Positions 1 to 8,046 of a stretch of DNA of 20,899 nt are shown piece by piece. Every line of letters begins with the position of its first letter. Position 1 is the first letter of the stretch. The position numbers were made by a program, and so were the translations under genes. The DNA is from Mycoplasma sp. CAG:472 (GTDB taxonomy: Bacteria > Bacillota_I > Bacilli_A > RF39 > UBA660): contig FR899379.1 in assembly GCA_000437315.1 (NCBI GenBank), positions 1 through 20,899 of the forward strand. Direction: 5' to 3'. A model generated the notes under the pieces. The model searched no databases. It had not been told where the DNA came from and saw only the letters and a list, made by a program, of their open reading frames with translations.

Positions 1-219
1 AAAAATATTTACATAACTATCATTTTGAAATATTTCTTGGAGTAATAATTCAATTTTAAGTCTATTTTCAAAAATTATATCATAATCTTCGTTTAAATAA
101 CTTAATACCTCTTTTAAAAGGGTAATATGTACATTTAAACTTTCATTTTCATTCATATCTTTTTTAGAGTTTTCAATATAAAGTTTAATATAATAATTAA
201 TTTTATCTAACTGGTTCAT
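1..219 (-). CDS. Hypothetical protein, 5' part only
   Basis: An open frame reads on the minus strand from an ATG at 217-219 to the window edge, giving 73 residues without a stop. The product is Asn/Lys/Glu/Leu-rich and predicted helical, with no motif I recognise. An in-frame TGA lies four codons upstream of the ATG, which supports this start. There is no strong Shine-Dalgarno next to it: a GAAAGGAAAT lies about 30 nt upstream, too far to serve. A good sigma-A-type promoter precedes it (295-300 and 272-277), so it is probably expressed, divergently from the clpC-like gene. Its function and 3' end cannot be seen. Confidence 0.6.
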   Translation of the reverse strand, partial: MNQLDKINYYIKLYIENSKKDMNENESLNVHITLLKEVLSYLNEDYDIIFENRLKIELLLQEIFQNDSYVNIF

Positions 220-271
220 AATAACTTTTAATCAATTTAATATATAATTGATTTCCTTTCTATCTATATTA

Positions 272-300
272 ATTATAAATTACTTTAATAAAACTTGCAA
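272..300 (-). promoter_or_regulatory. Promoter for the partial minus-strand gene
   Basis: Reading the minus strand, TTGCAA (300-295) and a perfect TATAAT (277-272) are separated by 17 nt. The predicted transcript start is near 265, giving a leader of about 45 nt. Confidence 0.6.
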
Positions 301-314
301 TAAATATGAATAAA

Positions 315-344
315 TTACATTTTCATTTAACATAATTATAGTGT
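315..344 (+). promoter_or_regulatory. Promoter of the clpC-like gene, probably leaderless
   Basis: CATAAT (331-336) ends 8 nt before the ATG at 345, and an overlapping TATAGT lies at 337-342 with TTACAT 16 nt upstream of it. No purine-rich Shine-Dalgarno sequence lies between the box and the ATG. A start 7 nt after CATAAT would leave a leader of 0-2 nt. Which hexamer is used is uncertain. Confidence 0.4.
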
Positions 345-2129
345 ATGAAAAATATTTATGATGAAAATATATGTAGATTATTTAGAAGTGCTGAAAAAGA
401 AAGAGAAAGATTGGAGTCAGAATATGTTAGCACTGAACATTTACTTTTGGCAATTTTAAAATATGATAACAAAGTAAGTAAATATTTAAAAAGATTAAAT
501 GTTACTTATGATACTTTTTTAGATTCATTAAATAAATATGTACCACCAGAGAAAAGTCCAAATAATGTTAATATTTATACACCTCTTTTAAAAAAAATAA
601 TATCTCAAACTGAAAATTTAAGTGAAGAAAGTTTATTTTTTAATATTTTAAATGAAGGAGAAGGCGTAGCAATTAGAATACTTATGAATATGGATGTTGA
701 TGTTGATAACCTTTATAATTATTTTAAAAATGATACATCCATTAGTAATTTAAAGTGTCTTAAATATGGCGAAGTTTTAAATGAAACAGCTTCATTTAAT
801 GAAAAAGTTGTTGGTAGAGAAAAAGAAATTGATTTAATACTTGAAACTTTAATGCGAAAGAAAAAATGTAATCCGCTTTTAATTGGAGATGCGGGAGTAG
901 GCAAAAGTGCTATAGTCGAAGAAATTGCTCGAAGAATAAAACTTAATAAAGTTCCTTTTAAGTTTAAAGATTTTATAATTGTTTCACTTTCAATGTCATC
1001 ACTTATTGCAGGTACTAAATATCGTGGTGAGTTTGAAGAAAGACTTAATAATATTTTAGATCAAATAAAAGGTAATGAAAATGTAATCTTATTTATTGAT
1101 GAGATGCATACAATGGTTAATGCTGGTGCTGCAGAAGGTGCTATAAGTGCAGGTGATATTTTAAAACCAACTCTTGCAAGAGGAAATATTAAATGTATTG
1201 GTGCAACAACTAAAGAAGAATATGAAAAATATTTTATTAAAGACAAAGCTTTAGCCAGAAGATTTGAAACAATTTTTATTAAAGAACCTACTGAAAATGA
1301 AACTATTGATATTTTAAAAAGTGTAAAAGAGGAGTATACAACTTTTCATAAAGTGAATATTTCTGATGAAGATATTGAAGCGCTAGTTCATCTTGCTAAT
1401 GTTTATTTTCCAAATAAGAAAAATCCAGATAAAGCAATAGAACTTTTAGATAGCACTCTTTCATATGTAAAATATAACTATTCAAATGGTATTATTAAAG
1501 AAAAAGAACTTAAATTAAAAGGTTTACAAACTAAAAAAATATATAATATAGAACTAGGTAATTTCAAAGAGGCTCTTATTAAAAGTAAAGAAGAAAAAAA
1601 TCTTTTAAAAGATTTAACTTTACTTAAAAGTGGTAAAAATGTAGTGGCTACTAAAGAAGATATATTAAATGTTTTAGAACTTAAAAATAATATTATAGAT
1701 AACTCTAAAAAAGTTAAAAGAATAAATAATTTAAAAAATGATTATCATAAAAATATAATTAATAAAATAATTAATAAACTTGAAAATAATAGAGTAAGTG
1801 TTTTAACTTTTGTAGGTGATTATAAAAATCTAATAAATGATTTAGCATCGTCAATTAATTATGATATTTTAAAAGTAAATAACAATATGGAAAAAATATT
1901 TGATAAACTTAAATATAATCCAAGTACCATATTTGTAGTAAACAGTTTAGATAATTATAATTTTAATAATATTATTAAAAAAGCTAAAGAAAATAATTTA
2001 GTGGAATATAATAATGAATATGTTTCCTTTAACAGTGCAATTGTTATTTATACTTTGAAAGAAAATAATATTGGTTTTATTAATAGTGCTAGTGATGATG
2101 TAATTTATTTTGATAAAATAACTCAATAA
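345..2129 (+). CDS. ClpC/ClpB-like AAA+ ATPase with degenerate second AAA module
   Basis: This is a Clp/Hsp100 family unfoldase-like protein, presumably cytosolic. Residues 1-130 match a Clp N-domain (STEHLLLAIL at 29-38). The first AAA module (about 150-375) is intact: Walker A GDAGVGKS at 181-188, pore loop KYRGEFEER at 225-233, Walker B ILFIDE at 248-253 and arginine finger ARRFE at 304-308. The region 455-594 follows the order of a second AAA module (VLTFVGDYKN about 486-495, STIFVVNSLDN about 527-537, VSFNSAIVIYT about 560-570). However, Walker A GxxxxGKT and the Walker B DE pair are gone, so this half should not bind ATP. At 594 aa it is shorter than a typical ClpC (about 810 aa), and no ClpP-docking loop is evident. 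A ClpP-independent or regulatory role is inference. It has its own promoter and no Shine-Dalgarno. Confidence 0.85.
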   Translation: MKNIYDENICRLFRSAEKERERLESEYVSTEHLLLAILKYDNKVSKYLKRLNVTYDTFLDSLNKYVPPEKSPNNVNIYTPLLKKIISQTENLSEESLFFNILNEGEGVAIRILMNMDVDVDNLYNYFKNDTSISNLKCLKYGEVLNETASFNEKVVGREKEIDLILETLMRKKKCNPLLIGDAGVGKSAIVEEIARRIKLNKVPFKFKDFIIVSLSMSSLIAGTKYRGEFEERLNNILDQIKGNENVILFIDEMHTMVNAGAAEGAISAGDILKPTLARGNIKCIGATTKEEYEKYFIKDKALARRFETIFIKEPTENETIDILKSVKEEYTTFHKVNISDEDIEALVHLANVYFPNKKNPDKAIELLDSTLSYVKYNYSNGIIKEKELKLKGLQTKKIYNIELGNFKEALIKSKEEKNLLKDLTLLKSGKNVVATKEDILNVLELKNNIIDNSKKVKRINNLKNDYHKNIINKIINKLENNRVSVLTFVGDYKNLINDLASSINYDILKVNNNMEKIFDKLKYNPSTIFVVNSLDNYNFNNIIKKAKENNLVEYNNEYVSFNSAIVIYTLKENNIGFINSASDDVIYFDKITQ

Positions 2130-2143
2130 ATTAAGTAGTTTTT

Positions 2144-2172
2144 TTGACGTATAAATAAATATATGATAATAT
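2144..2172 (+). promoter_or_regulatory. Promoter upstream of the 1052-aa ORF
   Basis: TTGACG (2144-2149) is followed after 17 nt by TAATAT (2167-2172), overlapping GATAAT (2165-2170). A Shine-Dalgarno GAAGGTGA follows at 2185-2192, just before the ATG at 2197. So this unit is probably transcribed separately from the clpC-like gene. Confidence 0.5.
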
Positions 2173-2196
2173 ATTTATATAATCGAAGGTGAAGTT

Positions 2197-5100
2197 ATGG
2201 GCATATTAGATAGTTTAAAAGATAGTTTTGTTTTATCTAAAATAAATAAAAAATCAAACATAGAAATAGAGCAATTAGTTAATTTAACTGATAATCAATT
2301 AAAAAAATTAATGAATAATAATGAAATTTATTTGCTTGATTTAGGGAAAATATCTTCATATGATTTTTTAAAAAAATTAATTGAACTTTATAAATTTTCA
2401 AAAGATGATTATAAAAATGTTAGTTTACTTTTAAATAGGCCTGATGAAAAAATGTATAAAATTGTAGAAACAAGTGATGTTTCAAATATTAGAAAGAATT
2501 TATGTGAAGAAAGTATTAATAGATTTATAACAGATACTTCATATACAATAGATATAAATTTATTTCCTGAGGAATTTATAAAAAATTATGATGATATTTT
2601 ACTGGTAAGTGCACTTCCAAATGATATTAGACAAAAATATTATTCAAAGAAAATTACTGAAAAAGATTTGTTAGATAATATTAAGTTATTTAGTAAAGTT
2701 AAATATCCAAATATCATATTAGATAATGTAAATTATAAAAATAAATACTCTAAAAATTTTATTTTAAAACTTGGATTAGATGGTTTAGAAAAAGTTACTA
2801 CCATTCTAGGGGATAATTTTTATCATATATATAATGATCAAAATAAAATGGAAGAAATGTGTAAATTTTTAGAGCAAAACAAGCCAAATAATTATTATGA
2901 TGGCGTTGTAAACTATTTATACACCGATGAAGAGTTTTTAAGTGCTTTAGGTATTAAGCAATTTAATACCGAACTAAGTTTTTATACTCAATATTTTCTT
3001 GACCAAATAAATAAAAATAATATTAATAAAATAGATTTAATAAATTATTGTAATAAAGTTTTTTCTAATTATCAAAGAGAAAGTAGTTTTTATAAATTTA
3101 TGGAAAATATGACAACTATTTTATCAGGAAATGAAACTATAAATAGTACTGAAGAATTATTTGAAAAAACTGCAATTTCTTTAGCAAAAGAAAAAGAAAG
3201 TAAAACACAAGCATTTACCAGTGATTTTATAAGTGCTCATCAGCAATATTTTTTACCAAATGAAGCTCCGGATGCACTTAAAGAAAAATTTTATAATAAA
3301 CAATTAACATATAAAGATGTATTAGATAATTTGTCATATTTTTCTAATACTAATATATCATTAGCTTTTTTTGATGAAAATGATAATCGTTGTGGTCTAT
3401 TTGATAATAATCTTTTTCTAAATTTGCTTCAGATTTGTGATGGTAATTTGAAAAACTTAAATTGCACTTTTTTTGAAAATATTTTATCTCGACCAGATTC
3501 CAACATTAATTTTATATCATCTTATGATGAATTTTTATCAATATTTGAAAAGTATTATATGAGTAATGGTATACCAATAAAAGACTTTGAAATTTTAAAA
3601 AAGATTGGTTTTAATAAAAGTTATTTAAATGAAATTGAGGATAACATAAAAAGATATAATCTACAAAAAGATAATATTAAATGTGATCTTCGTCTTTTGA
3701 CTAATAATATTGTGGAAAAATTTGATATTAATATTTTAAAAGCACTTATGACTTATTACCATAGTGGGGCTGTTTCATTATTAATAAATTATAGTAATGA
3801 TGATGTAATTGTAAAAAAAATTAATACTTTGTTGGCACTATTAAGTAAAAGTGATAATAATTTTATTAATGGTAAAAATATAAATTATATTATTCTTTCA
3901 TTTGATAAATGTAGGGGTCTTTTCGATGATTTAATAAAAAATAATATTATTTTAAATGAAGTGCAAATAAAAAATTTAAATGATATTTTAGCTAATAAAA
4001 ATAAATATAATATAGAAAATATAGAGCAGTTAACAAATTACAGTATTCATAAGAAAAAAATATTAAATGAAAAACTTGAAAGTAATAATTTGGATGATGT
4101 ACAATCTGCGATTACTGAATGCTTATTTTCATTTGAACGAAGAGATATATTTGATTTAGATAATGTTTATGGCATTTTTAAAGATAAAATGTATCTAAAA
4201 AAAATACAGTCATATTTACCTGTTGATATAGCTAGTGCATTAGAAATAATAAAAGAGGTTTATAATAACCGTGATATAAATAATTTAAAAGCAATATTTG
4301 ATGATTGTATGGAGTTAGGAAATGTTGGTATTAATGCTGTACAAATTAAAACAGCCCTTCGAAATGCATATAAAAAACTTTATAATAGTGAATTATTTAA
4401 AGGTGAAGGAAATAAAGAATACTATATAAATGGGGTTAATAGTGATATATGCTCTCGAAATGTGAATGGTGAAAAAATTTCATCAGAAAATAATATTAAA
4501 GTGGTTGAACTTAATGACAAGCCATTTAAATTAATAGTCCATCATATATTTGTTGGTTCACCAGATCCTTTGCTTGAAGATATTCCTAGTAGAATAATTA
4601 AAAATCCTGAAATTTGGAATACTAAAGAGGGGGCAACTACATTATCTACCACCGTAATTTCAAATTCTTGTATTAAAACATTTGGGGTAAATCAACCAGG
4701 TGCTCATATATATTATGGATTTAATGAGTTACCATTTGATGTCTTAAGAGGTACCATGTCAGGAGATGCAGGTACTTTACATGGAGGAGGTCAACTTGAG
4801 GCATTAAGTGGTGCCAACAAAGTAAATACACTAGATTATTTAATTAATGTTACAACTGCACATTCACCTTATAATGAAATTGTATTAATGCGAAGAAGTC
4901 CTATTAAAAATAAATTTGATGGTAGAGTTCAGCCTAATTGTATTGTTACTTTTGATGATAACATTGATGAATATACAAAATTGGCAGCTCAATATTTTAA
5001 TGTTCCAATTTATAAAATTAACTATAATAAGTATAGGGAAATTAATATGCAAAACATTGATAAATATTTAAATGGAAAAATAGAAAAGTTTGATAACAAT

Positions 5101-5355
5101 GATATAGAAATTATCTTTTCTACTGATTTTGGAAATTTAAATAGAAATGTAAATAAAGTAGAAATGTGTATTCAGCTATCTAAAAAAGCACTAAATGAAA
5201 ATTTAATAAATAGTGAACAATATTATGATAGAATTCAACATATTGTAGATTATAGTGAGGAAAATGATATAGTAGTTAATCTAAATGATTTAGTAATACT
5301 TAATAATATTTTGAGTAATAGAATTGAGGTGGAAGAAAATGAACTTGCAAAATAA
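2197..5355 (+). CDS. Very large hypothetical protein with a distinct C-terminal domain
   Basis: This 1052-residue protein has no signal peptide or obvious membrane segment. Residues 1-730 are Asn/Lys/Ile/Leu-rich, probably alpha-helical, and show no catalytic motif I recognise. From about 735 to 1000 the character changes: less Lys/Asn-rich, more Gly/Pro, with LIVHHIFVG (779-787), ATTLSTTVISN (813-823), a Gly-rich stretch near 855-865 (TLHGGGQLEALSG), YNEIVLMRR (892-900) and QPNCIVTFDD (912-921). The pattern of a His on one strand, an S-T-T strand, and a late Glu on a strand is reminiscent of ADP-ribosyltransferase-like folds, but this is only a guess. I recall similar C-terminal segments in uncharacterised proteins of gut Bacillota. 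The Shine-Dalgarno GAAGGTGA supports the ATG at 2197. The 3' end overlaps the next ORF by 17 nt. Confidence 0.75.
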   Translation: MGILDSLKDSFVLSKINKKSNIEIEQLVNLTDNQLKKLMNNNEIYLLDLGKISSYDFLKKLIELYKFSKDDYKNVSLLLNRPDEKMYKIVETSDVSNIRKNLCEESINRFITDTSYTIDINLFPEEFIKNYDDILLVSALPNDIRQKYYSKKITEKDLLDNIKLFSKVKYPNIILDNVNYKNKYSKNFILKLGLDGLEKVTTILGDNFYHIYNDQNKMEEMCKFLEQNKPNNYYDGVVNYLYTDEEFLSALGIKQFNTELSFYTQYFLDQINKNNINKIDLINYCNKVFSNYQRESSFYKFMENMTTILSGNETINSTEELFEKTAISLAKEKESKTQAFTSDFISAHQQYFLPNEAPDALKEKFYNKQLTYKDVLDNLSYFSNTNISLAFFDENDNRCGLFDNNLFLNLLQICDGNLKNLNCTFFENILSRPDSNINFISSYDEFLSIFEKYYMSNGIPIKDFEILKKIGFNKSYLNEIEDNIKRYNLQKDNIKCDLRLLTNNIVEKFDINILKALMTYYHSGAVSLLINYSNDDVIVKKINTLLALLSKSDNNFINGKNINYIILSFDKCRGLFDDLIKNNIILNEVQIKNLNDILANKNKYNIENIEQLTNYSIHKKKILNEKLESNNLDDVQSAITECLFSFERRDIFDLDNVYGIFKDKMYLKKIQSYLPVDIASALEIIKEVYNNRDINNLKAIFDDCMELGNVGINAVQIKTALRNAYKKLYNSELFKGEGNKEYYINGVNSDICSRNVNGEKISSENNIKVVELNDKPFKLIVHHIFVGSPDPLLEDIPSRIIKNPEIWNTKEGATTLSTTVISNSCIKTFGVNQPGAHIYYGFNELPFDVLRGTMSGDAGTLHGGGQLEALSGANKVNTLDYLINVTTAHSPYNEIVLMRRSPIKNKFDGRVQPNCIVTFDDNIDEYTKLAAQYFNVPIYKINYNKYREINMQNIDKYLNGKIEKFDNNDIEIIFSTDFGNLNRNVNKVEMCIQLSKKALNENLINSEQYYDRIQHIVDYSEENDIVVNLNDLVILNNILSNRIEVEENELAK

Positions 5356-5506
5356 TAAACTAACTAAAGAGGAAAAACTAGTTTATCTACTAAATAAGAT
5401 CGAAGAAATTAGTAATTGTAATCAAAATAAAGAATTAATAAATAATTTAAAAACTAAATTATTATTACAAATGAACTCTAATATAGAATCTTTAGAAGAT
5501 GAATAA
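5339..5506 (+). CDS. Small hypothetical protein (55 aa)
   Basis: A short acidic/lysine-rich, predicted helical protein beginning MNLQNNKLTKEEK. I chose the ATG at 5339 because GAGGTGG (5326-5332) sits 6 nt upstream. A TTG further upstream in the same frame (5324) has no such site. The ORF starts inside the last codons of the 1052-aa gene (17-nt overlap), which suggests translational coupling and a related function. No family recognised. Confidence 0.6.
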   Translation: MNLQNNKLTKEEKLVYLLNKIEEISNCNQNKELINNLKTKLLLQMNSNIESLEDE

Positions 5507-5536
5507 GTTAAATATCAGTACTTAATTTACACTAAT

Positions 5537-5565
5537 TTGACATAATAATAAAAATATGCTATAAT
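5537..5565 (+). promoter_or_regulatory. Consensus extended -10 promoter
   Basis: TTGACA (5537-5542), a 17-nt spacer and TATAAT (5560-5565) preceded by TGC at 5557-5559 make a perfect sigma-A promoter with an extended -10. The 5' flank TTTACACTAA and the spacer end AAAATATGC are nearly the same as at the promoter at 15731-15759. Confidence 0.85.
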
Positions 5566-5588
5566 CATCCTAGTTAAGGGGGACTATT

Positions 5589-5873
5589 ATGAATAATGAA
5601 AATTTAAGTGGAATAATCGAGTATTTAGAAAAAATGCATAAATATGTATTAATAAGTCGTTTGGATGTGAATACTTTTAAAGAATATGTTGATTCATTAG
5701 TGACTTTTTATGAAAAAAATATTTTAAATGATTACTTTATACTAAAATATGCTAATATTCTTTCAAGCGCAGATGTGCTTTTAGGTAGTGAAAAAATATT
5801 TGTTGAAAATGCTGAAAGACTTGAAGAACTTATAAATCAAATTAGATGCTCAAAAGAAAGTATTCATAGATAG
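5589..5873 (+). CDS. Small helical protein, first of a tandem paralog pair
   Basis: A 94-residue, probably all-helical cytosolic protein that I cannot assign. The start follows AAGGGGGAC, a strong Shine-Dalgarno at 5576-5584. It is a diverged paralog of the next gene: the pattern LE-M-YVL...F-EY---L---Y---I-D--IL-YAN-L--A-V lines up over most of both proteins without large gaps. The pair is driven by a consensus promoter at 5537, so expression should be high. No catalytic motif is visible. A binding or structural role is inference. Confidence 0.7.
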   Translation: MNNENLSGIIEYLEKMHKYVLISRLDVNTFKEYVDSLVTFYEKNILNDYFILKYANILSSADVLLGSEKIFVENAERLEELINQIRCSKESIHR

Positions 5874-5881
5874 GGGAAACT

Positions 5882-6181
5882 ATGAATAATAAAGAATATC
5901 CATTACATATGGTTAAAATAGTGGTTAAAGCCATTAAAACACTTGAACATATGCAAAGTTATGCATTGGAGAATAAAATAAGTCAAACTAGTTTTACAGA
6001 ATACTTTAGTTTATTAAAGACACTTTATAATGAACATTTTATTGATGATGATAATATTTTATCATATGCAAATAGTTTATTAAATGCTAGTGTTATTATT
6101 AAACAAGAGGATATTTATAATCAAATTATTCAAGAACTTAATGAACTTATTTTAAGTATAAAAGGTAACTTAGGAAGATAA
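5882..6181 (+). CDS. Small helical protein, second of a tandem paralog pair
   Basis: A 99-residue protein starting 8 nt after the preceding stop, with GGGG just before the ATG, so co-transcribed with its paralog. Shared positions include LEHMQSYAL against LEKMHKYVL and ILSYANSLLNASVI against ILKYANILSSADVL. It is predicted helical, with no signal peptide or transmembrane segment. The TAA stop lies in the loop of the terminator hairpin that closes the unit. Function unknown. The pair probably arose by tandem duplication. Confidence 0.7.
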   Translation: MNNKEYPLHMVKIVVKAIKTLEHMQSYALENKISQTSFTEYFSLLKTLYNEHFIDDDNILSYANSLLNASVIIKQEDIYNQIIQELNELILSIKGNLGR

Positions 6182-6198
6182 ATTTCTAAGTTTTTTTT
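6168..6198 (+). terminator. Intrinsic terminator of the paralog pair
   Basis: A 9-bp stem ACTTAGGAA/TTTCTAAGT (one G-T pair) with a 6-nt loop is followed by eight T residues. It overlaps the stop codon of the second paralog. Confidence 0.85.
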
Positions 6199-6264
6199 AT
6201 AAAATGAGAAAAGATAAATATCTTAAATTAATAACAAAAATTTATTTAAGTTATATTTTTAATA

Positions 6265-6279
6265 TGGTATACTAATTAT
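6265..6279 (+). promoter_or_regulatory. Extended -10 promoter abutting the start codon
   Basis: TGGTATACT (6265-6273) is an extended -10 element. It ends 6 nt before the ATG at 6280, so transcription should start at or next to the A of the ATG. No Shine-Dalgarno is present and the -35 is weak (TTTAAG at 6245-6250). Confidence 0.6.
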
Positions 6280-7266
6280 ATGGATAGTATAAAAAGTTTA
6301 TGTTCACAAATTAGTAAAGAAAGTAAATGTCCTTTATGTAAAGGAAGTTTTCATATGGATGAATGTCAAAAATGTGGATATAAATCTGTTTTGATAAAAG
6401 AATGTATAGATAAACTTTTACCAATGTTAGATCAAAATGTAAGTAGTGAGGAACTTCTTAGTTTATATACTATTAAATCTCTTGGTTATGATAGAATAAA
6501 TATGCTATTATCCTTAAGTGGGGTGGAGGATTATTTAAAAAGTAAAGAAGAAAAAATTCTAAATCAATCTAGATATGAATTATCTGATGAAAGAGTAATG
6601 CTTTATTTTATTGAAAATAATTTCCCAAATAAAAATAAAATGATAAATAATCTTATAAAAGAAATGCTTTCTGATAATTTAGATATAACTGATGAAGAAA
6701 AACTATCTTTATTTAAATATTTTGTAGAGTATGTTACATCGAATAATTTTGAATGTGTATTTACTAATTCTAGCAGTAAAAAAGAAATTATATTTAATGA
6801 AAATGATATTAGAAAGTTATTTTATCAAAAAAAGTATTTAGAATTACTTGAAATTGCATTTTATAAATGCAATTATGCATATCAAAGTATAATGGTTGAA
6901 AATGGTAAAGGTTCACTTAAAGAAATAAAAGAAAAAATAATAATAGATAATTTACCTGATTATTATGAAGAAAATAGTAATGCTTTATTTATTGCGATTA
7001 ACTGTAGATATAATGCAAATATTTTACTTAGAGATTATATATCATCTTTAGGTTTTAAAATGAGTGATATGCTTTTAAAATGTTATGAAGAAAGAGAAAA
7101 AAACTATTTAGATTTATTAAACAGTAATTATAGAGTTTATCATGGAAAAAGTGTTAATATTGATGATTTATTTTTAGAAATAATATCAAAATTAGATATA
7201 AACTTTATCAAAGAAAAATATCCTATATTAAAAATAGAAAATAATGATAGTATAAAAAAATTGTAA
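6280..7266 (+). CDS. Hypothetical protein with N-terminal zinc ribbon
   Basis: A 328-residue protein with a four-cysteine knuckle pair at the N terminus: CPLC (17-20) and CQKC (29-32), spaced by 8 residues, a typical Zn-ribbon arrangement. The remainder (40-328) is Leu/Lys/Glu-rich, predicted helical, and matches no family I recognise. Zinc binding is a confident inference from the motif; nucleic-acid or protein binding is only plausible. The gene stands alone: a terminator precedes it, its own extended -10 lies directly before the ATG, and a strong bidirectional terminator follows. The lack of a Shine-Dalgarno and the 6-nt spacing from the -10 suggest a leaderless mRNA. Confidence 0.75.
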   Translation: MDSIKSLCSQISKESKCPLCKGSFHMDECQKCGYKSVLIKECIDKLLPMLDQNVSSEELLSLYTIKSLGYDRINMLLSLSGVEDYLKSKEEKILNQSRYELSDERVMLYFIENNFPNKNKMINNLIKEMLSDNLDITDEEKLSLFKYFVEYVTSNNFECVFTNSSSKKEIIFNENDIRKLFYQKKYLELLEIAFYKCNYAYQSIMVENGKGSLKEIKEKIIIDNLPDYYEENSNALFIAINCRYNANILLRDYISSLGFKMSDMLLKCYEEREKNYLDLLNSNYRVYHGKSVNIDDLFLEIISKLDINFIKEKYPILKIENNDSIKKL

Positions 7267-7289
7267 GTTTTGATTCTTACAATTTTTTT
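7254..7289. terminator. Bidirectional terminator between the zinc-ribbon gene and lexA
   Basis: A perfect 10-bp stem AAATTGTAAG/CTTACAATTT with an 8-nt loop carries T runs on both strands (7283-7289 on plus; the A run 7254-7260 read on minus). It serves both convergent genes and overlaps the stop codon of the zinc-ribbon gene. Confidence 0.9.
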
Positions 7290-7305
7290 ATGTCTTTTTT
7301 AATAA

Positions 7306-7923
7306 TTATAATTTTCTATAAAGCCCAATTGCAGTTCCAAGTATTTTACAATCAGGAAGTATAATTGGTGCCATTGTATCATTTTCTGGTTGAAGTCTAA
7401 TATGACCATTTTCTTTATAAAATCTTTTTAAAGTAACTTCATTTTCTAGGGTCATTGCTACAACAATATCACCATTATGAGCATTATTACATCTTTTGAT
7501 AATAACATAGTCATCATCAAAAATACCTGCATTAATCATACTTTCTCCGGATACATGTAATGTAAATACTTCTTCATTTTTTGGAACTAGACTTGCTGGT
7601 AAGTCAAAAAATTCATTTGGTGTTTCAATAGCTGTAATAGGTGAACCAGCAGTTACTTTTCCAAGAAGTGGTACTTTGACAACATCCTCATTTTTTTCAT
7701 CATACTCATTATCAACGAGTAATGAAATAGTTCTAAATTTGTTATTTGTTGAAGTAATATATCCTTTTGTTTCTAGATTTTTAATGTGAACAAATACTGT
7801 AGCTGGACTTGATAAATGTACTCCTTCACAAATCTCTCTTATAGTGGGACTATACCCATTTTTTGCCGTATACTTTTTGATAAAATCTAATATAATAATT
7901 TGTTTATTAGTAAGTTTTTCCAT
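7306..7923 (-). CDS. lexA: SOS repressor LexA
   Basis: LexA represses DNA-damage genes and cleaves itself when RecA filaments form. At 205 residues it has the usual length. The N-terminal winged helix-turn-helix (about 1-65, with SPTIREICEGVHLSSPATV) is followed by the cleavage dipeptide A92-G93 in VTAGSPI. The S24-type peptidase domain has its catalytic Ser in SGESM (S128) and Lys in VTLKRF (K166). A strong AGGAGG Shine-Dalgarno supports the start. Its promoter (TTGACA, 17 nt, TAAAAT on the minus strand) overlaps a LexA-like operator at 7973-7985, so it should be autoregulated. A 33-aa membrane peptide is divergently transcribed, as yneA is beside lexA in Bacillus. Confidence 0.97.
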   Translation of the reverse strand: MEKLTNKQIIILDFIKKYTAKNGYSPTIREICEGVHLSSPATVFVHIKNLETKGYITSTNNKFRTISLLVDNEYDEKNEDVVKVPLLGKVTAGSPITAIETPNEFFDLPASLVPKNEEVFTLHVSGESMINAGIFDDDYVIIKRCNNAHNGDIVVAMTLENEVTLKRFYKENGHIRLQPENDTMAPIILPDCKILGTAIGLYRKL

Positions 7924-7946
7924 GTGTTTCCTCCTTCTATAATTTT

Positions 7947-7975
7947 ATTTTACAATATAAAATGTAAAATGTCAA
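7947..7975 (-). promoter_or_regulatory. lexA promoter
   Basis: On the minus strand, a perfect -35 TTGACA (7975-7970), a 17-nt spacer and TAAAAT (7952-7947) lie ahead of the AGGAGG of lexA. Confidence 0.8.
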
Positions 7976-7985
7976 ACAAATGTTT
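7973..7985. promoter_or_regulatory. LexA-like operator 1 (lexA side)
   Basis: CAAACAAATGTTT contains AAAC-N4-GTTT, one transition per half away from the GAAC-N4-GTTC core of Gram-positive LexA boxes. It overlaps the lexA -35. The same 13-mer, with one change, recurs 29 bp away in the divergent promoter. Confidence 0.65.
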
Positions 7986-7995
7986 AAATTTTATA

Positions 7996-8024
7996 TTGAC
8001 ACAAACAAATATTTGTAATAAACT
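7996..8024 (+). promoter_or_regulatory. Promoter of the 33-aa membrane peptide
   Basis: A perfect TTGACA (7996-8001), a 17-nt spacer and TAAACT (8019-8024). The spacer is almost filled by the second LexA-like operator, so repressor binding would block the promoter. Confidence 0.75.
8002..8016. promoter_or_regulatory. LexA-like operator 2 (peptide side)
   Basis: CAAACAAATATTTGT repeats operator 1 with one change in the 13-mer and contains the perfect 12-bp palindrome ACAAATATTTGT. It lies between the -35 and -10 boxes of the divergent promoter. Confidence 0.6.
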
Positions 8025-8046
8025 AATATTGAAACGAGGTAGTGAT

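Noticed and set aside
2178..2183. TATAAT directly before the 1052-aa gene as its -10
   Set aside because: A start 7 nt later would cut off the Shine-Dalgarno GAAGGTGA, and no -35 lies at the right distance; the boxes at 2144-2172 fit better.
7900..8046. N-terminal extension of the 33-aa peptide to position 7900
   Set aside because: It would start inside lexA, upstream of the identified promoter, and ignore the Shine-Dalgarno at 8033-8041.
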